This document shows positions 36,835 through 46,924 of a DNA stretch of 64,000 nt, piece after piece. Positions within the stretch are counted from its first letter, which is position 1, and every line of letters begins with the position of its first letter. Both the position numbers and the translations under genes were made by a program. The notes below the pieces were generated by a model. That model had not been told where the DNA came from. It did not search any database and saw only the letters and a program-made list of their open reading frames with translations. The stretch is from positions 5,074,001 to 5,138,000 of the forward strand of contig NZ_RJUU01000001.1 of assembly GCF_003751445.1 (NCBI RefSeq). Direction: 5' to 3'. This stretch comes from Streptomyces sp. 840.1. Its GTDB lineage: Bacteria > Actinomycetota > Actinomycetes > Streptomycetales > Streptomycetaceae.

Positions 36835-37608
36835 GTGTTCGGACGTCGCAAGGACAGTGGTTCCGCCGAGGACAAGGCGGACGAAGCGCGCGAGGCCGAG
36901 CAGGTCGTCGACGAGCTCGATGACGCCGATGCCGCCGAGGGCGGATCGCGTCGGATGAACCTTCCGCCGGCGCCGCGGCCGGACGGCCCGTGGGACATCG
37001 AAGAGGTCTCCCAGCCCGGCGAGGGCCGGGTCGACCTGGGCGGCATCTTCGTGCCCGGCGTCGAGGGCATGGAGCTGCGTGTCGAGGTCGCCGGTGACGC
37101 GATCGTCGCCGCCACCGTGGTGCTGCGCGACAGCGCGATCCAGCTGCAGGCCTTCGCCGCCCCCAAGAAGGAGGGCATCTGGGGCGAGGTCCGCGACGAG
37201 ATCGCCTCCGGCATCACCCAGCAGGGCGGGATCATCGACGAGGTCGAGGGCCCGCTGGGCTGGGAGCTGCGCGCGCAGGTCCCCGTACAGCTTCCCGACG
37301 GCGCGAACGGCGTGCAGCTGGTCCGCTTCGTCGGCATCGACGGCCCGCGCTGGTTCCTACGCGGTGTGATCTCCGGCCAGGGCGCCGTGCAGCCGGAGGC
37401 CGCCGGTCTCCTGGAGACGGTCTTCCGGGACACCGTGGTGGTCCGTGGCGACGGCCCGATGGCCCCGCGCGACCCGATCGTCCTGAAGCTCCCCAACGAC
37501 GCCCAGATGGTGCCCGAGGGCGTGCAGCAGGAGGAGCAGGAGAGCTCCAAGTTCTCCGGTGGCATGGCCGGCCTGCAGCGCGGCCCCGAGATCACCGAGG
37601 TGCGCTGA
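36835..37608 (+). CDS. DUF3710 domain-containing protein
   Basis: 257 residues, starting at GTG 36835 (VFGRRKDSGSAEDKADEARE) with a GGAAGGA site, one base after dut. A charged N-terminal 60 residues precede the DUF3710 domain (GPWDIEEVSQPGEGRVDLGG; WFLRGVISGQGA). The protein is cytoplasmic, conserved in actinobacteria and usually next to dut; its function is not known. It ends in front of a strong terminator. Confidence 0.88.
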   Translation: MFGRRKDSGSAEDKADEAREAEQVVDELDDADAAEGGSRRMNLPPAPRPDGPWDIEEVSQPGEGRVDLGGIFVPGVEGMELRVEVAGDAIVAATVVLRDSAIQLQAFAAPKKEGIWGEVRDEIASGITQQGGIIDEVEGPLGWELRAQVPVQLPDGANGVQLVRFVGIDGPRWFLRGVISGQGAVQPEAAGLLETVFRDTVVVRGDGPMAPRDPIVLKLPNDAQMVPEGVQQEEQESSKFSGGMAGLQRGPEITEVR

Positions 37609-37628
37609 CCCCGCACTCGTAAGCACCG

Positions 37629-37670
37629 GCCGGTGGGCCGTACTCCTTCCCAGGGGTACGGCCCACCGGC
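37629..37670 (+). terminator. terminator of the dut operon
   Basis: Perfect 14-bp stem GCCGGTGGGCCGTA (37629-37642) and complement (37657-37670), 14-base loop, then TTTCGT. It lies 20 bases after the DUF3710 stop. Confidence 0.75.
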
Positions 37671-37820
37671 TTTCGTATGTCCGGCGGCTTCGCGGCGCCC
37701 GGGGGAGCGCGGCCCGTATGGGGCGCGTATCGGGCACGTACAGGCGCCGTCAAGGGCCGGCCCATCTCCGTATGGAAGGCATCAACGCAGGTCAAAGCGG
37801 TGTCTGTGACGGGTTTGCTC

Positions 37821-37847
37821 ATGAGGTCCGAGAAATCCGCACCTCAT
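37821..37847 (+). promoter_or_regulatory. 5'-leader hairpin just upstream of the kdp ribosome-binding site
   Basis: ATGAGGT (37821-37827) pairs with ACCTCAT (37841-37847) directly before the AGGAG (37850-37854) of the first kdp reading frame. Position suggests a role in translation or mRNA stability; this is inference. Confidence 0.35.
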
Positions 37848-37860
37848 CCAGGAGCACCCG

Positions 37861-37944
37861 ATGGCCGATCTGGCCTTCGTCGTCACCACGATCGCTGTCT
37901 TCGCGCTGGTGGCATTCATCGCCAAGGGGGTGACGAAGCTGTGA
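37861..37944 (+). CDS. 27-residue membrane peptide preceding kdpF
   Basis: A tiny frame, ATG 37861, with an AGGAG six bases upstream. It encodes one hydrophobic helix (LAFVVTTIAVFALVAFIA, about residues 4-21) followed by KGVTKL. Its stop overlaps the GTG of kdpF as GTGA, so it is translated as the lead gene of the kdp operon. It resembles KdpF in size and layout but is distinct. It may be a second KdpF-like stabilising subunit or a leader peptide whose translation sets kdpF expression. Confidence 0.7.
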   Translation: MADLAFVVTTIAVFALVAFIAKGVTKL

Positions 37945-38030
37945 CCGCCGAAAACGTGGTCGGCCTCGTCGTGGCCGTCGCCCTGCTGGGCTATCTCGTC
38001 CTCGCCCTCCTGTACCCGGAGAGGTTCTGA
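37941..38030 (+). CDS. kdpF: KdpF, small subunit of K+-transporting ATPase
   Basis: 29 residues ([20 protein letters not shown] start), a single transmembrane helix ending LLYPERF, the characteristic KdpF C-terminus. KdpF sits between KdpA and KdpB in the lipid phase and stabilises the complex. The GTG start overlaps the preceding peptide's stop; kdpA begins seven bases after its stop. Confidence 0.9.
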   Translation: MTAENVVGLVVAVALLGYLVLALLYPERF

Positions 38031-38037
38031 GCCCGAT

Positions 38038-39702
38038 ATGAGCCCCGTCCTCGCAGGCGTGCTCCAGCTGCTCGCGCTCGTCGTGGCGCTGGGTCTGGCG
38101 TACCGCCCGCTCGGTGACCACATGGCCCGCGTCTACACCTCGCCCCGGCATCTGCGGGCCGAGAAGTGGATCTACAAGGCCATCGGTGCCGATCCGAACA
38201 CGCAGATGCGCTGGCCCGCCTATCTCCGCGGCGTCCTGGCCTTCTCCGCCGTGAGTGTCCTCTTCCTGTATCTGCTGCAGCGGCTCCAGGGCTCGCTGCC
38301 CGGCTCCCTCGGCTTCGTCCCGATCGACCCCGACCAGGCGTTCAACACGGCGGCGTCGTTCGTCGCCAACACCAACTGGCAGTCGTACTCCGGCGAGCAG
38401 GCCATGGGCCACGTCGTGCAGACCGGCGGCCTCGCGGTGCAGAACTTCGTCTCGGCCGCCGTCGGCATCGCGGTCGCGGTGGCGCTCGTACGGGGCCTCG
38501 CCGCCACCCGTACCGGTGAACTCGGCAACTTCTGGACCGACCTGGTGCGCGGCACCGTGCGCATCCTCCTGCCGATCTCGGTGATCGGCGCGATCGTGCT
38601 GGTCGCCTGCGGGGTGATCCAGAACTTCTCCGGCATTCACGAGGTCGGGCAGTTCATGGGCGGTTCGCAGCAGTGGAACGGCGGCGCCGTCGCCTCCCAG
38701 GAGGTCATCAAGGAGCTGGGCACCAACGGCGGCGGGTACTTCAACGCCAACTCGGCCCACCCCTTCGAGAACCCCGACGGGCTCTCCAACCTCTTCGAGA
38801 TCTTCCTGATCCTGCTCATCCCGTTCGCGCTGACCCGCACGTTCGGCCGGATGGTCGGCTCGCTCAGGCAGGGCTACGCGATCCTCGCCACCATGGGCGT
38901 CATCTGGCTCGGCTTCACCGCGCTGATGATGTGGACCGAATTCGCCCACCACGGGCCTGCGTTCGATATCGCGGGCGGCGCCATGGAGGGCAAGGAGAAT
39001 CGTTTCGGCGTTGGCGGCTCGTCCCTCTTCGCGGTGGCGACCACCCTCACCTCGACCGGTGCGGTGAACTCCTTCCACTCCTCGTTCACCGGCTTCGGCG
39101 GCGGCATCACGATGCTCGGCATGCAGCTCGGCGAGATCGCCCCCGGCGGCACCGGCTCCGGCCTCTACGGAATGCTGATCATGGCGGTCATCGCCGTGTT
39201 CATCGCCGGTCTCATGGTCGGCCGCACGCCCGAGTACCTCGGCAAGAAGATCGGCACCCGCGAGATCAAACTCGCCGCCTGCTACATCCTGATCACCCCG
39301 GCCCTGGTGCTCGGCTTCACCGCCGTCGCCATGGCCCTGCCCACCCCGGCCGGCTCGATGACCAACACCGGCGCGCACGGCTTCTCCGAGATCCTGTACG
39401 CCTACACCTCGGGCGCCAACAACAACGGCTCCGCGTTCGCCGGACTGGCCGCGGACACCCCGTGGTTCAACACCACCATCGGACTGGCGATGCTGCTGGG
39501 CAGGTTCCTGCCCATGGTGTTCGTCCTCGCGCTGGCCGGCTCGTTCGCCGAGCAGCGGCCCGTACCGGCGACCGTCGGCACACTCGGCACCCACCGGCCG
39601 CTCTTCAGCGGGCTGCTGGCCGCCACCGTCATGATCGTCGCCGGTCTGACCTACTTCCCGGCCCTGGCTCTGGGCCCACTGGCCGAGGGGCTGGCGTCAT
39701 GA
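38038..39702 (+). CDS. kdpA: potassium-transporting ATPase subunit KdpA
   Basis: KdpA (554 residues, normal length) is the K+-binding channel-like subunit of the high-affinity Kdp pump. Repeated pore-loop motifs are visible: [11 protein letters not shown] (about 111), [18 protein letters not shown] (about 230-247), [13 protein letters not shown] (about 338) and [13 protein letters not shown] (about 460), each contributing to the selectivity filter. About ten membrane spans. The stop overlaps an in-frame ATG for kdpB. Confidence 0.95.
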   Translation: MSPVLAGVLQLLALVVALGLAYRPLGDHMARVYTSPRHLRAEKWIYKAIGADPNTQMRWPAYLRGVLAFSAVSVLFLYLLQRLQGSLPGSLGFVPIDPDQAFNTAASFVANTNWQSYSGEQAMGHVVQTGGLAVQNFVSAAVGIAVAVALVRGLAATRTGELGNFWTDLVRGTVRILLPISVIGAIVLVACGVIQNFSGIHEVGQFMGGSQQWNGGAVASQEVIKELGTNGGGYFNANSAHPFENPDGLSNLFEIFLILLIPFALTRTFGRMVGSLRQGYAILATMGVIWLGFTALMMWTEFAHHGPAFDIAGGAMEGKENRFGVGGSSLFAVATTLTSTGAVNSFHSSFTGFGGGITMLGMQLGEIAPGGTGSGLYGMLIMAVIAVFIAGLMVGRTPEYLGKKIGTREIKLAACYILITPALVLGFTAVAMALPTPAGSMTNTGAHGFSEILYAYTSGANNNGSAFAGLAADTPWFNTTIGLAMLLGRFLPMVFVLALAGSFAEQRPVPATVGTLGTHRPLFSGLLAATVMIVAGLTYFPALALGPLAEGLAS

Positions 39703-39728
39703 CCCTCCGTACGAAGCAGGAGGACGAG

Positions 39729-41825
39729 ATGTCCACCGTCACACCGGTCGGCGCACCGCACCGGGACACCCCGTCCGGTCACGGCCCCGAAGGGCGCGTC
39801 GGCGCCGGTCTGTTCGACCCCGGCATGATGATCGCCGCGTTCCCCGACGCGATACGCAAACTGCGTCCCCGGGTGATGATCAAGTCACCGGTGATGTTCG
39901 TGGTGCTGACCGGCTCCGTGCTCACCACCGTGCTGGCCGCCATGGACCCGGGGGACTGGTTCGGCTGGGCGATCACCGTCTGGCTCTGGCTGACCACGGT
40001 CTTCGCCAACCTCGCGGAGGCGGTCGCCGAGGGGCGCGGCAAGGCCCAGGCCGACACCCTGCGCCGGGCCAGGACGGACACCGTCGCCCGCCGGCTCACC
40101 GGCCGGAACGAGGAGCGGACGGCGGGCACCGAACTGCGCGTCGGCGACCTGGTGGTCTGCGAGGCCGGCGACATCGTCCCGGGCGACGGAGACGTCGTCG
40201 AGGGCGTGGCCAGCGTCGACGAATCCGCGATCACCGGCGAATCCGCACCCGTCATCCGGGAGTCCGGCGGCGACCGCAGCGCCGTGACCGGCGGTACGAA
40301 GGTGCTCTCCGACCGCATCGTCATCAAGATCACCACCAAGCCGGGCGAGACGTTCATCGACCGGATGATCGCCCTCGTCGAGGGCGCCGCCCGGCAGAAG
40401 ACGCCCAACGAGATCGCGCTGAACATCCTGCTCGCCTCGCTGACCATCGTCTTCCTGCTGGCCGTGGTCACCCTCCAGCCGTTCGCCGTCTACGCGGGCA
40501 GCGAGCAGTCCATGACCGTGCTGGCCGCACTGCTGGTCTGCCTGATCCCGACCACCATCGGCGCGCTGCTCTCCGCGATCGGCATCGCCGGCATGGACCG
40601 GCTGGTGCAGCGCAACGTGCTCGCCATGTCGGGACGCGCCGTCGAGGCGGCGGGCGACGTCTCGACCCTGCTGCTCGACAAGACCGGCACCATCACCCTC
40701 GGCAACCGGCAGGCCGCCGGGTTCCTCCCGGTCGCGGGCGTGACGCAGGCCGAGCTCGCGGACGCCGCCCAGCTCTCCTCACTGGCCGACGAGACACCGG
40801 AGGGCCGCTCCGTCGTCGTCCTGGCGAAGGAGGCGTACGGGCTCCGGGAGCGGCATCAGGGGCAGCTGGCCACCGCGGACTGGGTGGGCTTCACCGCCCA
40901 GACCCGGATGTCCGGCGTCGACCTCGACGGCCGCCGGATCCGCAAGGGCGCCACCGGCTCGGTCACCGCCTGGGTCCGGGAGCGCGGCGGCACGGTCCAC
41001 CCGGACGTCACCGCGCTCACCGACCGGATCTCCCGCGAGGGCGGTACGCCGCTGCCGGTCGCGGTCGACGACGGGGACGGAGCCAGGGTCCTGGGCGTCA
41101 TCCACCTCAAGGACGTCGTCAAGGAGGGGATGCGCGAGCGGTTCGACGAGCTGCGCCGGATGGGCATCCGCACGGTCATGATCACCGGTGACAACCCGCT
41201 GACCGCGAAGGCCATCGCCGAGGAGGCGGGCGTCGACGACTTCCTCGCCGAGGCGACCCCCGAGGACAAGATGGCCCTCATCAAGCGGGAGCAGGCCGGC
41301 GGCAAGCTCGTCGCGATGACCGGCGACGGGACGAACGACGCGCCCGCGCTCGCCCAGGCCGACGTCGGCGTGGCCATGAACACCGGAACCTCGGCCGCCA
41401 AGGAGGCCGGGAACATGGTGGACCTGGACTCCGACCCGACCAAGCTCATCGAGATCGTCGAGATCGGCAAACAGCTGCTGATCACCCGGGGCGCGCTGAC
41501 GACCTTCTCCATCGCCAACGACGTCGCGAAGTACTTCGCGATCATCCCCGCCATGTTCGCCGTGGTCTATCCGGGCCTGGACCGGCTCAACATCATGGAT
41601 CTGTCCTCGCCCCGGTCCGCGATCCTGTCCGCCGTGATCTTCAACGCGCTGATCATCGTCGCGTTGGTGCCGCTCGCCCTGAAGGGCGTGCGCTACCGGC
41701 CGGCGGGCGCCGACTCGATGCTCCGGCGCAACCTCGGGATCTACGGGCTCGGCGGCCTGGTCGCCCCGTTCATCGGCATCAAGATCATCGACCTGATCAT
41801 CTCCCTCATCCCCGGAATCGGCTGA
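39729..41825 (+). CDS. kdpB: potassium-transporting ATPase ATP-binding subunit KdpB
   Basis: A P-type ATPase of about 698 residues that energises K+ uptake. Motifs are ITGESAPV (actuator), the phosphorylation site [13 protein letters not shown], the Mg-binding [20 protein letters not shown] and IMVTGDN-type MITGDNPLT. Start: ATG 39729 (MSTVTPVG) has GGAGG at the correct distance; ATG 39699, which overlaps the kdpA stop as ATGA, would add ten residues and may be the coupled start. kdpC begins six bases downstream. Confidence 0.95.
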   Translation: MSTVTPVGAPHRDTPSGHGPEGRVGAGLFDPGMMIAAFPDAIRKLRPRVMIKSPVMFVVLTGSVLTTVLAAMDPGDWFGWAITVWLWLTTVFANLAEAVAEGRGKAQADTLRRARTDTVARRLTGRNEERTAGTELRVGDLVVCEAGDIVPGDGDVVEGVASVDESAITGESAPVIRESGGDRSAVTGGTKVLSDRIVIKITTKPGETFIDRMIALVEGAARQKTPNEIALNILLASLTIVFLLAVVTLQPFAVYAGSEQSMTVLAALLVCLIPTTIGALLSAIGIAGMDRLVQRNVLAMSGRAVEAAGDVSTLLLDKTGTITLGNRQAAGFLPVAGVTQAELADAAQLSSLADETPEGRSVVVLAKEAYGLRERHQGQLATADWVGFTAQTRMSGVDLDGRRIRKGATGSVTAWVRERGGTVHPDVTALTDRISREGGTPLPVAVDDGDGARVLGVIHLKDVVKEGMRERFDELRRMGIRTVMITGDNPLTAKAIAEEAGVDDFLAEATPEDKMALIKREQAGGKLVAMTGDGTNDAPALAQADVGVAMNTGTSAAKEAGNMVDLDSDPTKLIEIVEIGKQLLITRGALTTFSIANDVAKYFAIIPAMFAVVYPGLDRLNIMDLSSPRSAILSAVIFNALIIVALVPLALKGVRYRPAGADSMLRRNLGIYGLGGLVAPFIGIKIIDLIISLIPGIG

Positions 41826-41831
41826 CCTGCC

Positions 41832-42509
41832 ATGAACCACTCCGTAGTGAACTCCGCCCGGCCGCTCTGGGCCGGACTGCGCGCCCTGCTCGTCCTCACC
41901 CTGGTCTGCGGCGTCCTCTACCCGCTCGCCGTCACCGCGGTCGCCCAAGGCCTCATGCCCGGCCGGGCCAACGGCTCCGAAGTCACCGCGAACGGCGGGA
42001 CCGTCGGCTCCGAGCTCATCGGGCAGCGCTACGACCTGCCGCTGAAGAAGGGCCAGGAGACCCCGGACCCCGACCTCAGATGGTTCCAGCCGCGCCCCTC
42101 CAACGGCCTCGGCACCAACAGCGTCAACACGCGGTACTCGCTGCTCGTCTCCGGCGCGACCAACCGCTCCGGCGACAACAAGGAGCTGATCGACTGGGTC
42201 ACCGCCGCCAAGGCCGCAGTGGTGAAGGACAACTCCGTCCCCGGCCACCCGGTGCGTCCCGCCCAGGTGCCGGCCGACGCCGTCACCTCGTCCGGCTCCG
42301 GGCTCGACCCGGACATCTCCCCGGCGTACGCACGGCTCCAGGTGCGACGGGTCGCCGAGCGCAACCACCTGGACCCGGGGCTGGTGGCGAAACTGGTGGA
42401 CCGGCACACCGACGGCCGGATCCTCGGCTTTGCGGGCGAGCCGAGGGTCAACGTCCTCCGGTTGAACATCGCCCTGAAGCAGCTGGTGAGCCCCGCCCCG
42501 GGGCACTGA
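41832..42509 (+). CDS. kdpC: potassium-transporting ATPase subunit KdpC
   Basis: KdpC (225 residues) has a single N-terminal membrane span (LRALLVLTLVCGVLYPLAVT) and a large outer domain with the family motifs GLMPGRANGS, FQPRPSNG and SGSGLDPDISPAYARLQV. It increases ATP and K+ affinity of the pump. It is the last gene before a strong terminator, so kdpFABC ends here. Confidence 0.94.
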   Translation: MNHSVVNSARPLWAGLRALLVLTLVCGVLYPLAVTAVAQGLMPGRANGSEVTANGGTVGSELIGQRYDLPLKKGQETPDPDLRWFQPRPSNGLGTNSVNTRYSLLVSGATNRSGDNKELIDWVTAAKAAVVKDNSVPGHPVRPAQVPADAVTSSGSGLDPDISPAYARLQVRRVAERNHLDPGLVAKLVDRHTDGRILGFAGEPRVNVLRLNIALKQLVSPAPGH

Positions 42510-42520
42510 CCGCACACGAC

Positions 42521-42553
42521 GCCCGGGTCCGGCCGCCGCGGCCGGACCCGGGC
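42521..42553 (+). terminator. terminator of kdpFABC
   Basis: Perfect 14-bp stem GCCCGGGTCCGGCC with complement, five-base loop, 12 bases after the kdpC stop. Confidence 0.75.
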
Positions 42554-42620
42554 ATTGCCCGTTCCAGGGCCTCCCGCACATACTGGCGGCCGACAGGACC
42601 GAGTACGTACGGGGAGCGAC

Positions 42621-43358
42621 ATGACCGAGAGCATCGACGCGGCGGGCACCGGCGCGAAGGGCGGCACGACCGTCGCGGAGCGTCCCATGGTCCGGATCGA
42701 GGACCTGCACCGGTCGTACGGCTCGGGCGCCGGGGCCGTGCACGCGCTGCGCGGGGTGTCCTTCGAGGTGCCGCGCGGGGAGCTGGTCGCGCTCAAGGGC
42801 CGCTCCGGCTCCGGCAAGACCACCCTGCTGAACCTCGTCGGCGGGCTCGACAGCCCCGACAGCGGCCGGATCACCGTGGACGGCACCGACCTGTCCTCCC
42901 TCGGCGAGAACGGGCTGCTGGAACTGCGCCGCGACCGGATCGGCTTCATCTTCCAGTCGTTCGGCCTGATTCCCATCCTGACGGCGGCGGAGAACGTCGG
43001 CGTGCCCATGCGGCTGCGCAAGGCCGATCCGCGCGAGCGCGAGGAGCGGGTGTCGCTGCTGCTCTCCCTGGTCGGCCTCGCCGACCACGCCGCCCAGCGC
43101 CCCGGCGAGCTCTCCGGCGGCCAGCAGCAGCGGGTGGCGATCGCCCGCGCGCTCGCCAACAAGCCCGCCCTGCTGATCGCGGACGAGCCGACCGGACAGC
43201 TCGACGCGGAGACCGGCCTCGCGGTGATGGAGCTGCTGCGCGCGGTCGTGCACAGCGAGGGCGTCACCGCGCTCGTCGCCACCCACGACGCCCAGCTGCT
43301 CGGCCTCGCGGACCGGGTCCTGGAACTCAGCGACGGGCACATCATCGAGCACCCCTGA
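42621..43358 (+). CDS. ABC transporter ATP-binding protein (LolD/MacB type), orphan
   Basis: 245 residues from ATG 42621 (GGGGAG upstream). Complete ATPase: Walker A GRSGSGKTT, Q-loop FQSFGL, signature LSGGQQQR, Walker B ALLIADEPTG, H-loop VATHDAQ. The family normally works with a FtsX/MacB-like permease, but none is encoded next to it on either side, and it is bracketed by the kdpC terminator and kdpD. The partner is either elsewhere in the genome or lost. A link to potassium transport is not supported by sequence. Confidence 0.85.
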   Translation: MTESIDAAGTGAKGGTTVAERPMVRIEDLHRSYGSGAGAVHALRGVSFEVPRGELVALKGRSGSGKTTLLNLVGGLDSPDSGRITVDGTDLSSLGENGLLELRRDRIGFIFQSFGLIPILTAAENVGVPMRLRKADPREREERVSLLLSLVGLADHAAQRPGELSGGQQQRVAIARALANKPALLIADEPTGQLDAETGLAVMELLRAVVHSEGVTALVATHDAQLLGLADRVLELSDGHIIEHP

Positions 43359-43539
43359 CCCGGGCCCGGCCCTGCCGGGGCGGCGGACCACGCCCCGGGC
43401 GGGCGGGGGAGCGGCATCAGAATTACGTCAATACGGTCCGCTCCAGCACCCCCCGCCCGATATGCCGGAAATTCACGAGGTAGCTTCGACAGAGGCTGCC
43501 GCATCGGCCGCAGCCGGGTTTCGGGAAGACAATGGGGCC

Positions 43540-46083
43540 ATGGCGCGCGGCAAACTTCGGATCTACCTCGGTGCGGCACCGGGCGTCGGCAAGACGTACG
43601 CCATGCTCTCCGAGGCGCACCGCCGGGTGGAGCGGGGCACCGACTGCGTCGTCGGCTTCGTCGAGCACCACGACCGCCCGCGCACCGAGGTCATGCTGCA
43701 CGGCCTGGAACAGACGCGCCGCCGCGAGATCGAGTACCGCTCCGCGGTCTTCACCGAGATGGACGTCGACGCGGTCCTGGAACGGGCCCCCGCCGTCGCC
43801 CTGGTGGACGAACTGGCGCACACCAATGTGCCCGGCTCCCGCAACGCCAAGCGCTGGCAGGACGTCGAGGAACTCCTCCAGGCCGGCATCGACGTGGTCT
43901 CCACCGTCAACATCCAGCACCTGGAGTCACTCGGTGACGTCGTCGAGTCGATAACCGGCGTACGCCAGCGCGAGACCGTGCCCGACGAGGTGGTCCGCCG
44001 CGCCGACCAGCTCGAACTCGTCGACATGTCGCCCCAGGCGCTGCGCAGGCGGATGGCCCACGGCAACATCTACAAGCCCGACCGGATCGACGCCTCGCTC
44101 TCCAACTACTTCCGCCCCGGCAACCTCACCGCCCTGCGCGAGCTGGCCCTCCTCTGGGTGGCCGACCGGGTCGACGAATACCTCCAGCAGTACCGGGGCG
44201 AGCACAACATCCGCACCACCTGGCAGGCCCGCGAACGCATAGTCGTCGGACTCACCGGCGGCCCCGAGGGACGCACCCTCATCCGCCGCGCCTCCCGCAT
44301 GGCGGCCAAGGGCTCCGGCAGCGAGATCCTCGCCGTCTACATCGCCCGCAGCGACGGACTGACCTCGGCCTCGCCCAAGGAGCTGACCGTCCAGCGCACG
44401 CTCGTCGAGGACCTCGGCGGCACCTTCCACCACGTCATCGGCGACGACATACCCTCGGCCCTCCTCGAATTCGCCCGGGGCGTCAACGCCACCCAGATCG
44501 TCCTCGGCTCCAGCCGCCGCAAGGCCTGGCAGTACATCTACGGGCCCGGCGTAGGCGCCACCGTCGCCCGCGAGTCCGGCACCGACCTCGACGTCCACAT
44601 CGTCACCCACGACGAGGTCGCCAAGGGCCGCGGCCTGCCCATCGCCCGCGGCGCCCGGCTCGGCCGGGCCCGCATCATCTGGGGCTGGATCGTCGGCGTG
44701 GGCGGCCCGGTCCTCCTCGCGCTGCTCCTCAAGGGCCTGGAGAACGGCCCGGGGCTCGCCAACGACGTCCTGCTCTTCCTCTTCATGACCGTCGCCGCGG
44801 CCCTGCTCGGCGGGCTGCTGCCGGCCCTCGCGTCGGCCGCCGCGGGCTCGCTGCTGCTGAACTACTGGTTCACCCCGCCCACCCACACCCTGACCGTCCA
44901 GGACCCCGAGAACTTCGTCGCCATCGTGATCTTCTTCGCGGTGGCCGTCGCGGTGGCCTCCGTCGTCGACCTGGCGGCCCGCCGCACCCACCAGGCCGCG
45001 AGACTGCGCGCCGAGTCAGAGATCCTGTCCTTCCTGGCCGGCAGCGTGCTGCGCGGCGAGACCACCCTGGCCGCGCTGCTCGACCGGGTCCGCGAGACCT
45101 TCGGCATGGAGTCCGTCGCGCTGCTCGAGCGGCAGAGCGACGTCGACCCGTGGACGTGCGCCGGGAGCGTCGGGCCGGGGCCCGTCGCCCGGCCCGAGGA
45201 GGCCGATGTGGACATGCCCGTCGGCGACCACATGGCCCTCGCGCTCTCCGGCCGGGTGCTGCCCGCCGAGGACCGCCGGGTGCTCGGCGCCTTCGCCGCC
45301 CAGGCCGCCGTCGTACTGGACCGCCAGCGCCTCGTCGGCGAGGCCGAGGAGGCCCGCAGGCTCGCGGAGGGCAACCGGATCAGGACCGCGCTGCTGGCCG
45401 CCGTCAGCCACGACCTGCGGACCCCGCTCGCCGCGATCAAGGCCGCCGTCAGCTCCCTGCGCTCCGACGACGTCGCCTGGTCCGAGGACGACGAGGCCGA
45501 ACTCCTGGAAGGCATCGAGAACGGCGCCGACCGCCTCGACCACCTGGTGGGCAACCTCCTGGACATGTCGCGCCTGCAGACCGGCACCGTCACCCCGCTC
45601 ATCCGCGAGATCGACCTCGACGAGGTCGTGCCCATGGCCCTGGGCGGGGTGCCCGAGGACAGCGTCGACCTGGACATCCCCGAGACCCTGCCGATGGTCG
45701 CCGTCGACCCCGGGCTGCTGGAGCGGGCCGTCGCCAACATCGTCGAGAACGCCGTCAAGTACAGCCCCGACGGCGACCGCGTCACGGTGGCCGCCAGCGC
45801 GCTCGGCGCCCGCGTCGAGCTGCGGGTGGCCGACCGGGGCCGAGGCGTCCCCGACGACGGCAAGGAACGCATCTTCGAACCCTTCCAGCGCTACGGCGAC
45901 GCCCCGCGCGGCGCCGGCGTCGGCCTCGGCCTCGCCGTGGCCCGGGGCTTCGTGGAATCCATGGGGGGCACGCTGGACGCCGAGGACACCCCCGGCGGCG
46001 GCCTCACCATGGTCCTGACCCTGAGGGCGGCACCGGGACACGTCCCGGTCGCCCCCGACCTGCCCGCGCGGGTCACCTCATGA
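43540..46083 (+). CDS. kdpD: sensor histidine kinase KdpD
   Basis: An 847-residue K+/turgor sensor. The N-terminal KdpD domain starts MARGKLRIYLGAAPGVGKT with Walker A and B-like VALVDELAHTNVPGS. A USP domain follows (about 230-370; VVGLTGGPEGRTLI), then four clustered membrane spans (about 378-480), GAF-like and HisKA domains (H-box AAVSHDLRTPLAAIKAA), and HATPase_c (ANIVENAVKYSPDG; GVGLGLAVARGF). ATG 43540 matches the family start; an upstream frame (43462) is possible. The SxS element reported for c-di-AMP binding in Staphylococcus KdpD is not seen at the USP start. kdpE begins 62 bases downstream. Confidence 0.93.
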   Translation: MARGKLRIYLGAAPGVGKTYAMLSEAHRRVERGTDCVVGFVEHHDRPRTEVMLHGLEQTRRREIEYRSAVFTEMDVDAVLERAPAVALVDELAHTNVPGSRNAKRWQDVEELLQAGIDVVSTVNIQHLESLGDVVESITGVRQRETVPDEVVRRADQLELVDMSPQALRRRMAHGNIYKPDRIDASLSNYFRPGNLTALRELALLWVADRVDEYLQQYRGEHNIRTTWQARERIVVGLTGGPEGRTLIRRASRMAAKGSGSEILAVYIARSDGLTSASPKELTVQRTLVEDLGGTFHHVIGDDIPSALLEFARGVNATQIVLGSSRRKAWQYIYGPGVGATVARESGTDLDVHIVTHDEVAKGRGLPIARGARLGRARIIWGWIVGVGGPVLLALLLKGLENGPGLANDVLLFLFMTVAAALLGGLLPALASAAAGSLLLNYWFTPPTHTLTVQDPENFVAIVIFFAVAVAVASVVDLAARRTHQAARLRAESEILSFLAGSVLRGETTLAALLDRVRETFGMESVALLERQSDVDPWTCAGSVGPGPVARPEEADVDMPVGDHMALALSGRVLPAEDRRVLGAFAAQAAVVLDRQRLVGEAEEARRLAEGNRIRTALLAAVSHDLRTPLAAIKAAVSSLRSDDVAWSEDDEAELLEGIENGADRLDHLVGNLLDMSRLQTGTVTPLIREIDLDEVVPMALGGVPEDSVDLDIPETLPMVAVDPGLLERAVANIVENAVKYSPDGDRVTVAASALGARVELRVADRGRGVPDDGKERIFEPFQRYGDAPRGAGVGLGLAVARGFVESMGGTLDAEDTPGGGLTMVLTLRAAPGHVPVAPDLPARVTS

Positions 46084-46145
46084 TCCGCGGCGAACTCCAC
46101 GGAGAGCTCCGCGGCCCCGACGTACAGCAGAGAGGCAGGACCGAG

Positions 46146-46838
46146 ATGACCCGGGTGCTTGTGGTCGACGACGAGCCGCAGATCGTACGCGCCCTCGTGA
46201 TCAACCTGAAGGCGCGCAAGTACGAGGTGGACGCCGCGCCCGACGGGGCGACCGCCCTCCAGCTCGCCGCCGCCCGCCACCCCGACGTCGTCGTGCTGGA
46301 CCTCGGGCTGCCCGACATGGACGGCGTCGAGGTGATCAGGGGGCTGCGCGGCTGGACCCGGGTGCCGATCCTGGTGCTCTCCGCCCGGCACACCTCCGAC
46401 GAGAAGGTCGAGGCGCTGGACGCGGGGGCCGACGACTACGTCACCAAGCCGTTCGGCATGGACGAGCTGCTGGCCCGGCTGCGCGCCTCGGTGCGACGCG
46501 CCGAGCCCGTCGGGCAGGACGGGGGCGACCAGGCCGTGATCGTCGAGACCACGGGCTTCACCGTCGACCTGGCCGCCAAGAAGGTCCAGCGCGAGGGCCG
46601 GGACGTACGGCTCACCCCCACCGAGTGGCATCTGCTGGAGGTACTGGTCCGCAACAGCGGCCGGCTGGTCAGCCAGAAGCAGCTGCTCCAGGAGGTCTGG
46701 GGGCCGTCGTACGGCACTGAGACCAACTATCTGCGGGTCTACATGGCGCAGCTGCGGCGCAAGCTGGAGGCCGATCCCTCGCACCCCCGGCACTTCGTCA
46801 CCGAACCGGGCATGGGCTACCGCTTCGAGCGCGCCTGA
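46146..46838 (+). CDS. kdpE: response regulator KdpE
   Basis: A 230-residue OmpR-type regulator: receiver start MTRVLVVDDEPQIVRAL, phospho-acceptor Asp in VVVLDLGLPDMDG, DAGADDYVTKPFG, and a winged helix with LTPTEWHLLEVLVRNSG and LRVYMAQLRRKLEAD. It activates kdpFABC. ATG 46146 follows GAGGCAGGA. It is encoded on the same strand after kdpD; the transporter genes lie just upstream rather than in one unit with it. Confidence 0.94.
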   Translation: MTRVLVVDDEPQIVRALVINLKARKYEVDAAPDGATALQLAAARHPDVVVLDLGLPDMDGVEVIRGLRGWTRVPILVLSARHTSDEKVEALDAGADDYVTKPFGMDELLARLRASVRRAEPVGQDGGDQAVIVETTGFTVDLAAKKVQREGRDVRLTPTEWHLLEVLVRNSGRLVSQKQLLQEVWGPSYGTETNYLRVYMAQLRRKLEADPSHPRHFVTEPGMGYRFERA

Positions 46839-46924
46839 CGTCAGCCGGCCGCCTCTCCCCGTAACCCGTTCGAGTGAGACGGTGGCCACCCGCCACCGCC
46901 CCCGGGGACCGGTACCCTTCGGTT

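Noticed and set aside
39699..39728. ATG 39699 as the only kdpB start
   Set aside because: It overlaps the kdpA stop and could be used, but the GGAGG before ATG 39729 and the usual KdpB N-terminus favour the later start.
40779..43391. Leftward frame of 870 codons across kdpB, kdpC and the ABC ATPase
   Set aside because: Antisense to three well-supported genes; composition is that of a shadow frame.
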